Shown piece after piece: positions 47,067 through 55,295 of a stretch of 64,000 bases of DNA. Where the stretch lies: contig CAVVNT010000001.1 of NCBI GenBank assembly GCA_963749675.1, forward strand, positions 186,001 through 250,000. The letters are read 5' to 3'. Each line of letters begins with the position of its first letter. Within the stretch, counting starts at the first letter, position 1. The notes under the pieces are model-generated. The model was not told where the DNA came from. It saw only the letters and a program-made list of their open reading frames with translations, and searched no databases. Source of the DNA: Roseitranquillus sp963749675 (GTDB lineage Bacteria > Pseudomonadota > Alphaproteobacteria > Rhodobacterales > Rhodobacteraceae). The position numbers and the translations under genes are program-made.

Positions 47067-48863
47067 ATGCAACAAGTCTTCGCGTCAATCTGCCGTCTCG
47101 CGCCACCGCGCGCGATTTGTGTCGCCTGGTCCGTCGTCGTCTTAGCGGCGCTGGACATCACGATCCTGCTTTCAGGCCTTCCGGGAGGTCGAGCTGACGG
47201 AGAGCGGCTGTTTCTTCTTGCGGTGGGCCTCGGAGTACTCGCAGGGGGCGTCGGTCTGGTTCGTGACACTCGTGATGCCGGTCGCGCCGAAAGGGTCGCG
47301 CGGGACGAGCGCTTCAATGAGCTCAGACGTCGCCTCGATCTCGCGCTGGAGGTGTCGCAGATCGGCTTCTGGGACGTCGACCTCGACACCGACACGCTCA
47401 GGTGGGACGCGCGTGCGTGCCAGCTCATGGGTGTGAGCGCGCGCGGCGGACGCTTCACCGAATCCGATTGGCTCAACGCGGTCCATCCCGAGGACCGGAT
47501 GCGCGCGGTTGCCGCCGCCGAGGCAGCGATCGAGACCCGCGGGCAGTTCATCTCCGACTATCGCGTGGTCTGGCCGGACGGGGACATCAGGCACCTCCGC
47601 GACATGGCTGCCTACTACGTGGCGGCAGACGGGCGGCCGAGCATTGCAGGGCTTGTCTGGGACGTGACCGACGACAGGCGACGGGAGGCGGAGCTTGAGC
47701 TTCGCCGCGAAGAGGCGGAGACGGCGAACAGGGCAAAGTCGAGCTTCCTTGCCGCCATGAGCCATGAGATCCGGACGCCCCTTGCCGGTGTGATCGGGAT
47801 GCTCGAGCTGATGCAGTCCGACGATCTCTCGGAAGAGCAGGCAGAGCGGGCGCGAATCGCCAGCGCGTCGGCCGCGGATCTGTTGCAGTTGCTCAACGAC
47901 GTCCTCGATCTCTCCAAGCTCGAAGCCGATTCGGTACGGTTGTCACCGGCGCCGGTGGACATTCGCCGCTTTGTTGCCGGCATCGTTGACCTGATGGCGG
48001 CACGGGGTGCGCAGAAGGGCCTTGAGGTCAGCTACGTCGTTGACGACGACGTTCCGGAATGGGTCTGCTGCGATGCCGTCCGGCTCCGCCAGATCCTGAC
48101 CAATATCGTGAGCAACGCCGTGACGTATACCGACGCGGGATGGGTTGCCGTCCGTGTCGCTCGATTGGACATGGGTGGCGCCGGCGGGCTCAGGATCGTG
48201 GTCAGCGACACCGGTATCGGTATCGACAAGTCCGATCGGGAACGGGTATTCGAGCGGTTCGTGCAGGCCGATGCATCGACCCGCCGCCATGCCGGCGGCA
48301 CCGGCCTGGGACTTGCGATCGCGCGCGAGCTTGCCGAGCTGATGGGCGGCCGGATCAGTGTCGAAAGCGAACCGGGGCAGGGCAGCACCTTCACGTTCGA
48401 GATCCGCGCAGACGCCTGCACGCCGCCCGTGCAGCGAGAATCCGTGGCTGAGCTTGGTAGCGACCGGAAACTCGACATTCTGGTTGCCGAGGACAATGCG
48501 ACGAACAGGTTCCTCATCAGGTCCCTCCTGCGGCGCGACGGCCACTGCGTCACCATGGTCGAGAATGGACGCGCAGCCGTGGAGACGTTGCAGTCCGCCT
48601 CCTTCGACGTCGTGCTGATGGACGTGCAGATGCCTGTGATGGACGGGCTCGCGGCAGCTACGGCGATACGCGCTCTCGAAGGCCGATCGGCGTGCGTGCC
48701 GATCGTCGCGCTGACAGCGAGCGTCCTTGCCGAGGAACGGGCGAACTATCTTGCGGCGGGGATGAACGATTGCCTCGCGAAGCCCATCGACGTCTCGGCA
48801 CTGCGTTCGGTGATGGCGCGAGTGGTGCCAGTGCATGGTATCCCTCCGGTGAGGGCCGCCTGA
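47067..48863 (+). CDS. Hybrid sensor histidine kinase, 3' end replaced by IS66
   Basis: About 598 residues from ATG 47067. Two N-terminal helices (VAWSVVVLAALDITILLSGL and LFLLAVGLGVLAGGVGLVRD), a PAS/PAC sensor (LALEVSQIGFWDVDLDTDTL to LVWDVTDDRRREAE), HisKA with SFLAAMSHEIRTPLAGVIGM, HATPase motifs NIVSNAV, DTGIGIDKSD and GGTGLGLAIARELAELMGG, and a receiver DILVAEDNATNRFLI with phospho-Asp in VLMDVQMPVMDG and Lys in CLAKPID. The final eight residues GIPPVRAA are encoded by the IS66 left end; before insertion the gene ran on for 12 other residues to a TGA now at 51757. The receiver is complete, so the kinase may still work. Confidence 0.9.
   Translation: MQQVFASICRLAPPRAICVAWSVVVLAALDITILLSGLPGGRADGERLFLLAVGLGVLAGGVGLVRDTRDAGRAERVARDERFNELRRRLDLALEVSQIGFWDVDLDTDTLRWDARACQLMGVSARGGRFTESDWLNAVHPEDRMRAVAAAEAAIETRGQFISDYRVVWPDGDIRHLRDMAAYYVAADGRPSIAGLVWDVTDDRRREAELELRREEAETANRAKSSFLAAMSHEIRTPLAGVIGMLELMQSDDLSEEQAERARIASASAADLLQLLNDVLDLSKLEADSVRLSPAPVDIRRFVAGIVDLMAARGAQKGLEVSYVVDDDVPEWVCCDAVRLRQILTNIVSNAVTYTDAGWVAVRVARLDMGGAGGLRIVVSDTGIGIDKSDRERVFERFVQADASTRRHAGGTGLGLAIARELAELMGGRISVESEPGQGSTFTFEIRADACTPPVQRESVAELGSDRKLDILVAEDNATNRFLIRSLLRRDGHCVTMVENGRAAVETLQSASFDVVLMDVQMPVMDGLAAATAIRALEGRSACVPIVALTASVLAEERANYLAAGMNDCLAKPIDVSALRSVMARVVPVHGIPPVRAA
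48830..48837. repeat. Target-site duplication, left copy
   Basis: AGTGCATG directly precedes the left IS66 end and is repeated exactly at 51714-51721. Eight bases is the duplication length known for IS66. Confidence 0.9.
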
Positions 48864-48896
48864 CGAGATCGCGGCTCGAGTGATAGGTCCGACGTT

Positions 48897-49298
48897 ATGG
48901 TCGACCTTACATCCGAACCCGAGATCGAAGTCCTGTCCGCAGCGGATGCGGCGCGCCGCCGGCCCTGGAGTGACGCAGACAAGATCCGGATCGTGGAGGA
49001 GAGCTTCGTCGGTCATCGCCAGGTGACGGCGACGGCGCGACGCCACGGGATTTCGCGCTCCCTTCTCACGGTCTGGCGCCGGCAGTACCGGACCGGTGCA
49101 TTGGGGCGCGCGCGCTCGTCCGCGTTCATCCCGCTGATGCTTTCCGCCGAGCCTCCGGCCTCGGTATCGGCGGCGGCCCGGTCGAACCCGGAGGCGAGGG
49201 TCGAGATCGCGCTGAAGAACGGGCGTCAGCTCGTGGTTCCGGCCAACGTGGACCCGGACGCGCTGGCCCGGCTCCTGCTCGTGGTGGACGGCCGATGA
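48897..49298 (+). CDS. tnpA: IS66 TnpA (helix-turn-helix accessory protein)
   Basis: A 133-residue protein: RRPWSDADKIRIVEESFVGH, QVTATARRHGISRSLLTVWR (helix-turn-helix) and the C-terminal EARVEIALKNGRQLVVPANV with DPDALARLLLVVDGR. Full length for IS66 OrfA. Ends overlapping tnpB by ATGA. Required together with TnpB and TnpC for IS66 transposition. Confidence 0.95.
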   Translation: MVDLTSEPEIEVLSAADAARRRPWSDADKIRIVEESFVGHRQVTATARRHGISRSLLTVWRRQYRTGALGRARSSAFIPLMLSAEPPASVSAAARSNPEARVEIALKNGRQLVVPANVDPDALARLLLVVDGR

Positions 49299-49684
49299 TT
49301 GCCTTCCCCGCGGCCGTGAAGGTCTGGGGTCGCGGGTGGCATCACCGACATGCGGGTCGCCAGCGGTTTCTCGAACCGATGGCGCAACCACTGGCGACCA
49401 TGAACACGCTGGCGCTGCAGGTCCAGGAGGGGCTTGGACGCGACCCGCACGCGGGAGAGATATTTTGCTTCAGGGGCCGTCGCGGTGATCTGGTGAAGAT
49501 CCTTTGGCACGACGGTGTCGGCATGTCGCTTTATGCGAAGCGGCTGGAGGCGGGCAAGTTCATCTGGCCGGCAAGCCGGTCCGGCGAGGCGGTTCGGATC
49601 TCTGCGGCTCAGCTCGGCTACCTTCCGGAAGGGATCGACTGGCGCAATCCGCGCTGGACGCAACGTCCTGCAAAGGCCGGATAA
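49295..49684 (+). CDS. tnpB: IS66 TnpB, N-terminal region altered
   Basis: A 129-residue product. From MNTLALQVQEGLGRDPHAGE through FRGRRGDLVKILWHDGVGMS and AAQLGYLPEGIDWRNPRW it is a normal IS66 OrfB. Before that the family expects KVW-V-A-G-G-I-T-D-M-R-K/R-G-M-N; here an extra G after KVW shifts the frame, and about 44 bases, mostly an inverted repeat, stand between the ATGCGG and ATGAAC codons where about six are expected. The net change is about +39, so the frame recovers and the ORF stays open, but residues 12-36 are aberrant. Confidence 0.88.
   Translation: MIAFPAAVKVWGRGWHHRHAGRQRFLEPMAQPLATMNTLALQVQEGLGRDPHAGEIFCFRGRRGDLVKILWHDGVGMSLYAKRLEAGKFIWPASRSGEAVRISAAQLGYLPEGIDWRNPRWTQRPAKAG
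49355..49399. repeat. 45-bp imperfect inverted repeat inside tnpB
   Basis: GGTCGCCAGCGGTT (49355-49368) and AACCACTGGCGACC (49386-49399) are complementary at 13 of 14 positions around a 17-base loop. It occupies a site that is not present in usual IS66 tnpB, so it looks like a small palindromic insertion. Confidence 0.65.
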
Positions 49685-49744
49685 ATCGGCTCCATCGCGC
49701 TGCTTTCGATGGGCTTCCCGGCAGCGGCATGGTAGGTCTCGGCC

Positions 49745-51386
49745 GTGTCAGATGCAGCCTCCGAACTCGCTCGTATGCGTGCTGCGCTCGCGGCGGCGGA
49801 GGCGCGAGCGGAGGTCGAGACTCTCCGCGCGGCGACTGCCGAGGCCGAGCTTGCACAGGCCCGCACCCTGGCCTCGGCCACCGAGGCGGTGATCAAGTCG
49901 CTGCGTCTCGAGATCGCCAGGCTGCGGCGCGAACAGTACGGCAAGAGTTCCGAGCGGCGGGCCCGATTGATCGACCAGCTGGAGTTGCAGCTCGAAGAAC
50001 TCGAAGCTGCCGCCACCGAGGACGCGATCCGGGCCGAGAAGGCCGCACGTACAACCAGGGTGCGCGCCTTCGATCGGCGCAAGCCCGTGCGCAAGCCGTT
50101 CCCCGAGCACCTGCCCCGCGAGCGGGTCGTGGTCGAGGCGCCGGTGGCCTGCTCGTGCTGCGGGTCGTCGCGGATCATGAAGATGGGGGAGGATATCACC
50201 GAGACGCTGGAGATCGTCCCGCGGCGGTGGAAGGTGATCCAGACCGTGCGGGAGAAGTTCGCCTGCCGGGATTGCGAGCGGATCAGTCAGCCCCCGGCGC
50301 CGTTCCATCCAACGCCGCGCGGTTGGGCCGGGCCGAACCTGCTGGCAACGATCCTCTTCGAGAAGTTCGGTCAGCATCAGCCGCTCAACCGGCAGGCGGA
50401 GCGCTACGCTCGCGAGGGCGTCGATCTCAGCCTCTCGACCCTGGCCGACCAGGTCGGAGCCTGCAGCATCGCGCTGGAGCCGATCCACGCCCTGATCCGG
50501 GCGCACGTCCTGAGCGGCGAACGGCTGCACGGCGACGACACCACGGTTCCGTTGCTTGCCCGTGGCGGGACGAAGACGGCCCGGCTTTGGACCTACGTCC
50601 GGGATGATCGACCGTTCGCCGGTGGGGCGCCCCCCGCCGCGCTGTTCCACTTCTCCCCCGACCGCGAGAAGGTCCACCCGAACCGGCATCTCGAGGGGTG
50701 GCAGGGAATCCTGCAGGCCGACGCCTACGGCGGGTACAACGATCTGTACCGGGCCGAGCGCGAGCCGGGGTCGGTGACCAGCGCGCTGTGGTGGGCGCAC
50801 GCGCGCAGGAAGTTTTTCGTCCTCGCCGACATCGCGGGCAAGATCCGCAAGGGCAAGCCCGTGCATGACATCTCGCCGGTCGCGCTGGAGGCGGTGACGC
50901 GTATCGATGCCCTCTTCGACGTCGAGCGTGAGCTCAACGGCCTGAGCGCCGAGGCGCGGCGCGAAGCCCGGCAGCGGCTGTCACGCCCGCTGGTCAAGGG
51001 CTTGCGCGACTGGTTGCAGGTCGAGCGCGCCCAGATGTCGAGGCACGCCGATGTCGCCAAGGCCGTCGACTACATGTTCGAGAAGGGCCGTTGGCCGGCC
51101 TTCACTCTGTTCCTCGAGGACGGACGGATTTGTCTGACCAACAACTGCGCCGAGAGAGCGCTGCGCGGAGTGGCGCTCGGCAGGAAGAGCTGGCTCTTTG
51201 GAGCGCGGCGGTGACCGGGCCGCTTTCATGTACACCCTGATCGTGACGGCCAAGCTCAACGACATCGATCCTCAGGCCTGGCTGGCGGACGTCCTCGCAC
51301 GCATGCCCAACTTGCCGGTCTCAAGGCTGCCGGAATTGCTCCCGTGGAACTGGCGGTCGCACACCACGGAGCAGAAGGCAGCCTGA
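49745..51386 (+). pseudogene. tnpC: IS66 TnpC transposase, frameshifted near the C-terminus
   Basis: DDE transposase. The first frame (489 residues) has a coiled N-terminus, SLRLEIARLRREQYGKSSER, a zinc-finger-like CSCCGSSRI with FACRDCE, and the DDE set: GDDTTVPLLARG, QADAYGGYNDLY and NNCAERALRG. It ends after KSWLFGARR. The C-terminal part continues in another frame as ERGGDRAAFMYTLIVTAKLN with DIDPQAWLADVLARMPNLP and ELLPWNW, to TGA 51384-51386. Relative to the usual WLFAGSDRGG about eight bases are missing near 51199. All catalytic residues lie before the break, but the missing tail probably inactivates it. Confidence 0.88.
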
Positions 51387-51685
51387 TGGCCCGCACCACC
51401 CAAGTCTACAGCATCGACTACGTCGCGAGGACGATCGGCGAGAGCCCGGAACTCATCGAGGTGGTCAGCTGGAACTCCGACGACATCGACTTCGGTGAGA
51501 TGATCCACGTTCACGACGGCACCGAAGAAGGCATCACAACCTTCACGGACCGAGGCATCGAAAGCCTGCAGGAGTTCCTTGCTGACGTCCGCACATGGCA
51601 TGGCGGCATCCGACAGTTCCTGATCGACCGCCAATGCGAACCGGACGTCATCGAACGAATAATGGCCAACGAGAAACAGACCTGA
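51386..51685 (+). CDS. IS66 passenger ORF, unknown function
   Basis: A 99-residue protein starting ATG 51386, overlapping the tnpC terminal stop as TGATG. Sequence begins MARTTQVYSIDYVARTIGES with ELIEVVSWNSDDIDFGEMIH and ends near CEPDVIERIMANEKQT; acidic, no cysteine pair, no recognised family. It lies 28 bp inside the right end and is translationally coupled to tnpC, so it is a fourth gene of the element rather than chromosomal. Extra ORFs after tnpC occur in some IS66 elements. Confidence 0.75.
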   Translation: MARTTQVYSIDYVARTIGESPELIEVVSWNSDDIDFGEMIHVHDGTEEGITTFTDRGIESLQEFLADVRTWHGGIRQFLIDRQCEPDVIERIMANEKQT

Positions 51686-51713
51686 CGCCCCGCGGCCTAC
51701 GCCGGATGCTTAC

Positions 51714-51759
51714 AGTGCATGAGACGTGCGGCACGGTACGGATCGCGGCCTCGGCCTGA
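51714..51759 (+). pseudogene. Detached 3' end of the histidine kinase gene
   Basis: Begins with the right target duplication AGTGCATG. Joined to the left copy in frame it would give V-P-V-H then E-T-C-G-T-V-R-I-A-A-S-A and a TGA at 51757-51759. This reconstructs the pre-insertion C-terminus of the kinase. Confidence 0.8.
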
Positions 51760-51763
51760 TCGG

Positions 51764-52504
51764 CTAAAGCAGCACTCCGAGCGCCAGACGAACGGCAATC
51801 AGCGCAAGTAGGATCAGTATTGCCGTGTTGAAGGCATCTCGCGAGATTCGCCGCGCCAGATAGGCCCCGACCGGCATTCCACTGAGCAAGGGCAGGATCG
51901 CGAGCGTGCTGAGGAGCGTGCGCTCGACCGTCAGAACGCCCCAGACGGCCAGAAGAGCGATTTGGACGATGGTCATCGCGGCGAAGAAAACGGAGATCGT
52001 GGCGATGAAGGTCAGCCGCTCCATTCGCGTCGCGTTGAGGAAGGTGATCGAGATCGGCGCAGATATCCCGGCAGCCCCTTGCAGGACTCCGCCCAGCAGG
52101 CCCACTGCGACTGCGAGGCGTTCGGCGAGGGAGAGGCTGAGCGACCAGTCGGGTCGCGCCATCCGGAAGGCGATGTAGAGAAACACCGCGACTGCGACCC
52201 CGAGGATCAGCGCGTCCGCCGAAAGCGTGACGAGCAGGATCGACCCGATGCAGGCGCCCGCGGCCCCGGCGAGTGCGAAGCCCCAGGTCAGCTTTGCAGG
52301 AGCAAGGTACGCGCGGTACCGCCACCCCTGCCAGAGGTTCGAAATGAGGTTCGGAAGGGTGAAGACGGCCACCGCAGTGGGCACGTCGTAGAGCATCGCG
52401 ATGAGTGGCACGCCGATGATCGGCGATCCTCCACCCGTCGCCCCCTTCAGTACGCCGCCAATGGAGAAGGACGCCGCGACCAGAGCGATCCCGAGCCAGT
52501 CCAT
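51764..52504 (-). CDS. TauE/SafE family membrane permease (third of three)
   Basis: A 246-residue permease from ATG 52504, preferred over GTG 52519 because GGAAG lies nine bases upstream. Motifs: FSIGGVLKGATGGGSPIIGV in the first repeat and VGLLGGVLQGAAGISAPISI in the second, separated by SNLWQGWRYRAYLAPAKLTW. About eight helices. It converges on the original kinase gene, whose TGA is four bases from its own stop. Not close in sequence to the other two TauE/SafE genes here. Substrate unknown. Confidence 0.88.
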   Translation of the reverse strand: MDWLGIALVAASFSIGGVLKGATGGGSPIIGVPLIAMLYDVPTAVAVFTLPNLISNLWQGWRYRAYLAPAKLTWGFALAGAAGACIGSILLVTLSADALILGVAVAVFLYIAFRMARPDWSLSLSLAERLAVAVGLLGGVLQGAAGISAPISITFLNATRMERLTFIATISVFFAAMTIVQIALLAVWGVLTVERTLLSTLAILPLLSGMPVGAYLARRISRDAFNTAILILLALIAVRLALGVLL

Positions 52505-52739
52505 CAGACCGGCTTCCACGCCATCTGGCTCAGCGTTGCCGCCCTAGCGCGGTTCTCGAACATCCGGGCAAGGCGTCGTCCTCTGGAGCGCAATCGGCAG
52601 AGAGCCATAGACCAAGCCCGCGCCTCTCGACCGGGCTAGTCCCTCAACCGATGCAGCACAAGTCGCCGCAGGCGACCGCCGCGCTGGCAGCTGGCCGTTG
52701 ACCGACCTAGCTTGCCCGGGAAATTGAAGGATGACCGCA

Positions 52740-53213
52740 ATGAGCGACCGCCCCTCCGTGCTGTTCGTCTGCCTCGGCAACATCTGCAGGTCGCCCCTCG
52801 CAGAGGGCGCGCTGCGCGAGGCCGCGCGGGCGCGATCGATCGAGATCGACATCGACTCCGCCGGCACGGGAGCCTGGCATGTTGGAGAACCGCCTGACAG
52901 GCGCGCGCAGGCGGTGGCGCTTTCCAATGGCTGCGACATCGCCGGCCTACGCGGGCGGCAGGTTCGGCGCGAGGATTTCCACAGCTTCGATCGTATCGTC
53001 GCGCTCGACCAAGAGAACTTGCACGATCTGGAGGTCCTTCGTCCCGAGCGCGCGACCGCAACGCTGTCGCTACTCCTCGACCACGTACCGGGGAGGGCAG
53101 GCGAGGCGGTCGCCGATCCCTATTTCGGCGGTGCGGACGGGTTCGACCGGACCTGGTCGGATGTGACCCAAGGTGCGCAGGGACTTCTCGACACGCTCGA
53201 GAAGCGCACATGA
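52740..53213 (+). CDS. Low-molecular-weight protein-tyrosine-phosphatase family protein
   Basis: A 157-residue phosphatase. The P-loop VLFVCLGNICRSPLAEGALR contains the Cys-x5-Arg-Ser active site and AVADPYFGGADGFD the general-acid aspartate. ATG 52740 is chosen over 52731 because AAGG lies directly against the latter. It overlaps the fructosamine kinase gene by ATGA. LMW-PTP genes next to fructosamine-3-kinase homologues have been linked to repair of sugar-damaged proteins, where the phosphatase acts on phosphorylated pentoses rather than phosphotyrosine. Confidence 0.92.
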   Translation: MSDRPSVLFVCLGNICRSPLAEGALREAARARSIEIDIDSAGTGAWHVGEPPDRRAQAVALSNGCDIAGLRGRQVRREDFHSFDRIVALDQENLHDLEVLRPERATATLSLLLDHVPGRAGEAVADPYFGGADGFDRTWSDVTQGAQGLLDTLEKRT

Positions 53214-54010
53214 TCGACGCAGAACGCGCCGCAGCCCTCCTCGGGGAAGATATTCGGTCGAGCACTCCGTTGGGCGGTGGCGACCTGTCGGACGTGGTTC
53301 GGCTGCAGCTCGTCACGGGCCGCACCGCGATCGCCAAGGCCGGTGCGACCGCGCTTGCGGAAGCGGAGATGCTGCGCGCCTTGGTCGGCGCGGGAGTGCC
53401 GGCGCCGGCCGTGCTCGCGGTTTCGGGCGACATGCTGATCCTGCAGGACCTCGGCACGGATGCCGGTCTCGGAGCGGCATGGGGCGACCTCGGCCGCGTG
53501 CTGCGGCGACTGCATCAAGAAACAGGCGGGGCCTATGGGTGGCATCGGAATCATGCCTTCGGCCCGGTCCCAATACCCAACGGCCCGGCGGCGAGTTGGC
53601 CTGAATTCTGGGTCGAGCGGCGTCTGCAGCCATCCCTGGACCACCTCCCGCCGAACCTCGCGCGCCGGATCGAGGGTCTCTGTGGAGGTCTGGCGGACCG
53701 TCTGCCGAGCGCTCCGCCACCGGCACTGCTTCACGGCGACCTATGGACCGGCAACGTCATCGCCGCAGGTGGCACCGTTTCGGGCCTGATCGACCCGGCC
53801 TGCTACCACGGGCATGCGGAGGTGGACCTCGCGATGCTCACCCTCTTCGGCGCGCCCGCGCCAGCCTTCTGGGCGGAATATGGCGAGGTCGCGCCTGGGC
53901 TCGCCGAACGGCGTCCGATCTACCAGCTCTGGCCGGCGCTTGTGCATGTCCGCCTCTTTGGGGTGACCTACCTGGGACTCCTGGAGCGGCTGCTTGCCGG
54001 CGCCGAATGA
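53210..54010 (+). CDS. Fructosamine/ribulosamine-3-kinase family protein
   Basis: A 266-residue aminoglycoside-phosphotransferase-fold kinase. Start of the fold: TPLGGGDLSDVVRLQLVTGR and the ATP lysine in TAIAKAGATALAEAEML; catalytic loop ALLHGDLWTGNV with the base Asp, and metal-binding SGLIDPACYHGHAEVDLAML. These match the FN3K family closely. Bacterial members mostly phosphorylate ribulosamines and erythrulosamines, destabilising them and freeing the protein amine. Coupled to the phosphatase gene. No frameshift. Confidence 0.93.
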   Translation: MIDAERAAALLGEDIRSSTPLGGGDLSDVVRLQLVTGRTAIAKAGATALAEAEMLRALVGAGVPAPAVLAVSGDMLILQDLGTDAGLGAAWGDLGRVLRRLHQETGGAYGWHRNHAFGPVPIPNGPAASWPEFWVERRLQPSLDHLPPNLARRIEGLCGGLADRLPSAPPPALLHGDLWTGNVIAAGGTVSGLIDPACYHGHAEVDLAMLTLFGAPAPAFWAEYGEVAPGLAERRPIYQLWPALVHVRLFGVTYLGLLERLLAGAE

Positions 54011-54215
54011 GGAAGATCGGCTCGGTCTGCCACGCTCACTCGCCTGCGCCGCAGAGCAGTGTCGCGACCGGTGACGCCGAGCCTCGTGAAAGCGCGCCTT
54101 TCGCCTCATCCAGGCGCCGAGTGGCTTGATCCGCGATGAAGCTGGCCTCGCACGCCCTCTCCCGTGCCACCGGCATTCAAGATGCTCGCGATGGCTGGAG
54201 CAGGGGCGAGGTCAG

Positions 54216-55274
54216 TCAGCGCAGGCGCCGCTCCGTCTCGCCATCGAAATACAGCGCGTCGGAAGCGTCGAACCGCAACGAGACCTGGGTTCCCTCGGGG
54301 ATGTCCTCGTCGCCGCGCGTCTCGACCACGATCCGCGCGTCGTTGTCATCGACGAGATAATCGTAGGCCACCCCGCCCAGACGCTCCCGGATGTCGAGCC
54401 GCAGCGCGCACCCAAGTTCGACCGAAACATTCTGCGGCCGGAGGCCGACATGGACTGTCGATCCCTCGGGTGGCAGTCGTACATTCGCCTCGAACGGTGT
54501 TTCGGATAGAACCGGCGCATGGACCTTGCCGCCCTTCACTGCGCCGGCGATGAAGTTCATCGACGGCGAGCCGATGAAGCCTGCGACGAACTTGTTGTCG
54601 GGGTTGTTGTAGAGGGTCATGGGGCTGCCGACCTGCTCGATGTGCCCGGCGCGGAGGACCACGATCTTGTCGGCCAGCGTCATCGCCTCGACCTGGTCAT
54701 GTGTCACGTAGATCATCGTTGCGCCGATCTCCTTGTGGAGCCGGGCGATCTCCACCCGCATGTCGACGCGCAGCTCCGCATCGAGGTTCGACAAGGGCTC
54801 GTCGAAGAGGAAGACCTCCGGCCCGCGCACTATGGCCCGGCCGATGGCGACGCGCTGGCGCTGTCCGCCCGAGAGCGCCTTGGGCTTGCGCTTGAGGTAG
54901 TCGCCAAGCTTGAGAATGCGCGCCGCCTCGGCCACCTTCTTGCGGATGTCCTCTCGCGGGTGGCCGGTCATGCGCAGTCCAAAGCCCATGTTCTCCTCGA
55001 CCGTCATGTGCGGGTAGAGGGCATAGGTCTGGAATACCATCGCGACACCCCGGTCCGCCGCATCGACACGCGTCACGTCGAGATCACCGATGCGGATGCG
55101 TCCTCCGGTCGTCTCCTCTAGGCCCGCGATCATGCGCAGCAGCGTCGACTTACCGCAGCCCGATGGTCCGACGAAGACGCAGAACTCCCCGTCCGCGATG
55201 TCGAGATCAATGTTGTGGATGACTTGCACGTCGCCGTATTTCTTGACCGCCTTCTCTAGCTTGACGCCGCTCAT
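54216..55274 (-). CDS. Sugar ABC transporter ATP-binding protein (UgpC/MalK type)
   Basis: A 352-residue ATPase for the CUT1 galactoside importer. Walker A FVGPSGCGKSTLLRMIAG, Q-loop VFQTYALYPHMTV, signature KALSGGQRQRVAIGRAI, Walker B VFLFDEPLSNLD, switch His in MIYVTHDQVEAMTL, then a C-terminal TOBE regulatory domain (VHVGLRPQNVSVELGCALRL). It stands apart from the SBP and permease genes, on the other side of the IclR gene, and reads in the same direction as iclR. Only 21 bp separate the iclR stop from its ATG, so it may be cotranscribed with iclR. Confidence 0.95.
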   Translation of the reverse strand: MSGVKLEKAVKKYGDVQVIHNIDLDIADGEFCVFVGPSGCGKSTLLRMIAGLEETTGGRIRIGDLDVTRVDAADRGVAMVFQTYALYPHMTVEENMGFGLRMTGHPREDIRKKVAEAARILKLGDYLKRKPKALSGGQRQRVAIGRAIVRGPEVFLFDEPLSNLDAELRVDMRVEIARLHKEIGATMIYVTHDQVEAMTLADKIVVLRAGHIEQVGSPMTLYNNPDNKFVAGFIGSPSMNFIAGAVKGGKVHAPVLSETPFEANVRLPPEGSTVHVGLRPQNVSVELGCALRLDIRERLGGVAYDYLVDDNDARIVVETRGDEDIPEGTQVSLRFDASDALYFDGETERRLR

Positions 55275-55295
55275 GACGCATCTCTCCCCATCAGG

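Larger units (their letters stand above)
48838..51713 (+). mobile_element. Complete IS66-family insertion sequence (2876 bp)
   Basis: Bounded by imperfect terminal inverted repeats: left GTATCCCTCCGGTGAGGGCC, right (reverse complement) GTAAGCATCCGGCGTAGGCC, 16 of the first 22 positions identical, both starting GTA as IS66 ends do. It is flanked by 8-bp duplications and carries tnpA, tnpB, tnpC and one more ORF in order. It landed in the last codons of the histidine kinase gene. tnpB is altered and tnpC is broken, so this copy is probably not self-mobile. Confidence 0.92.
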
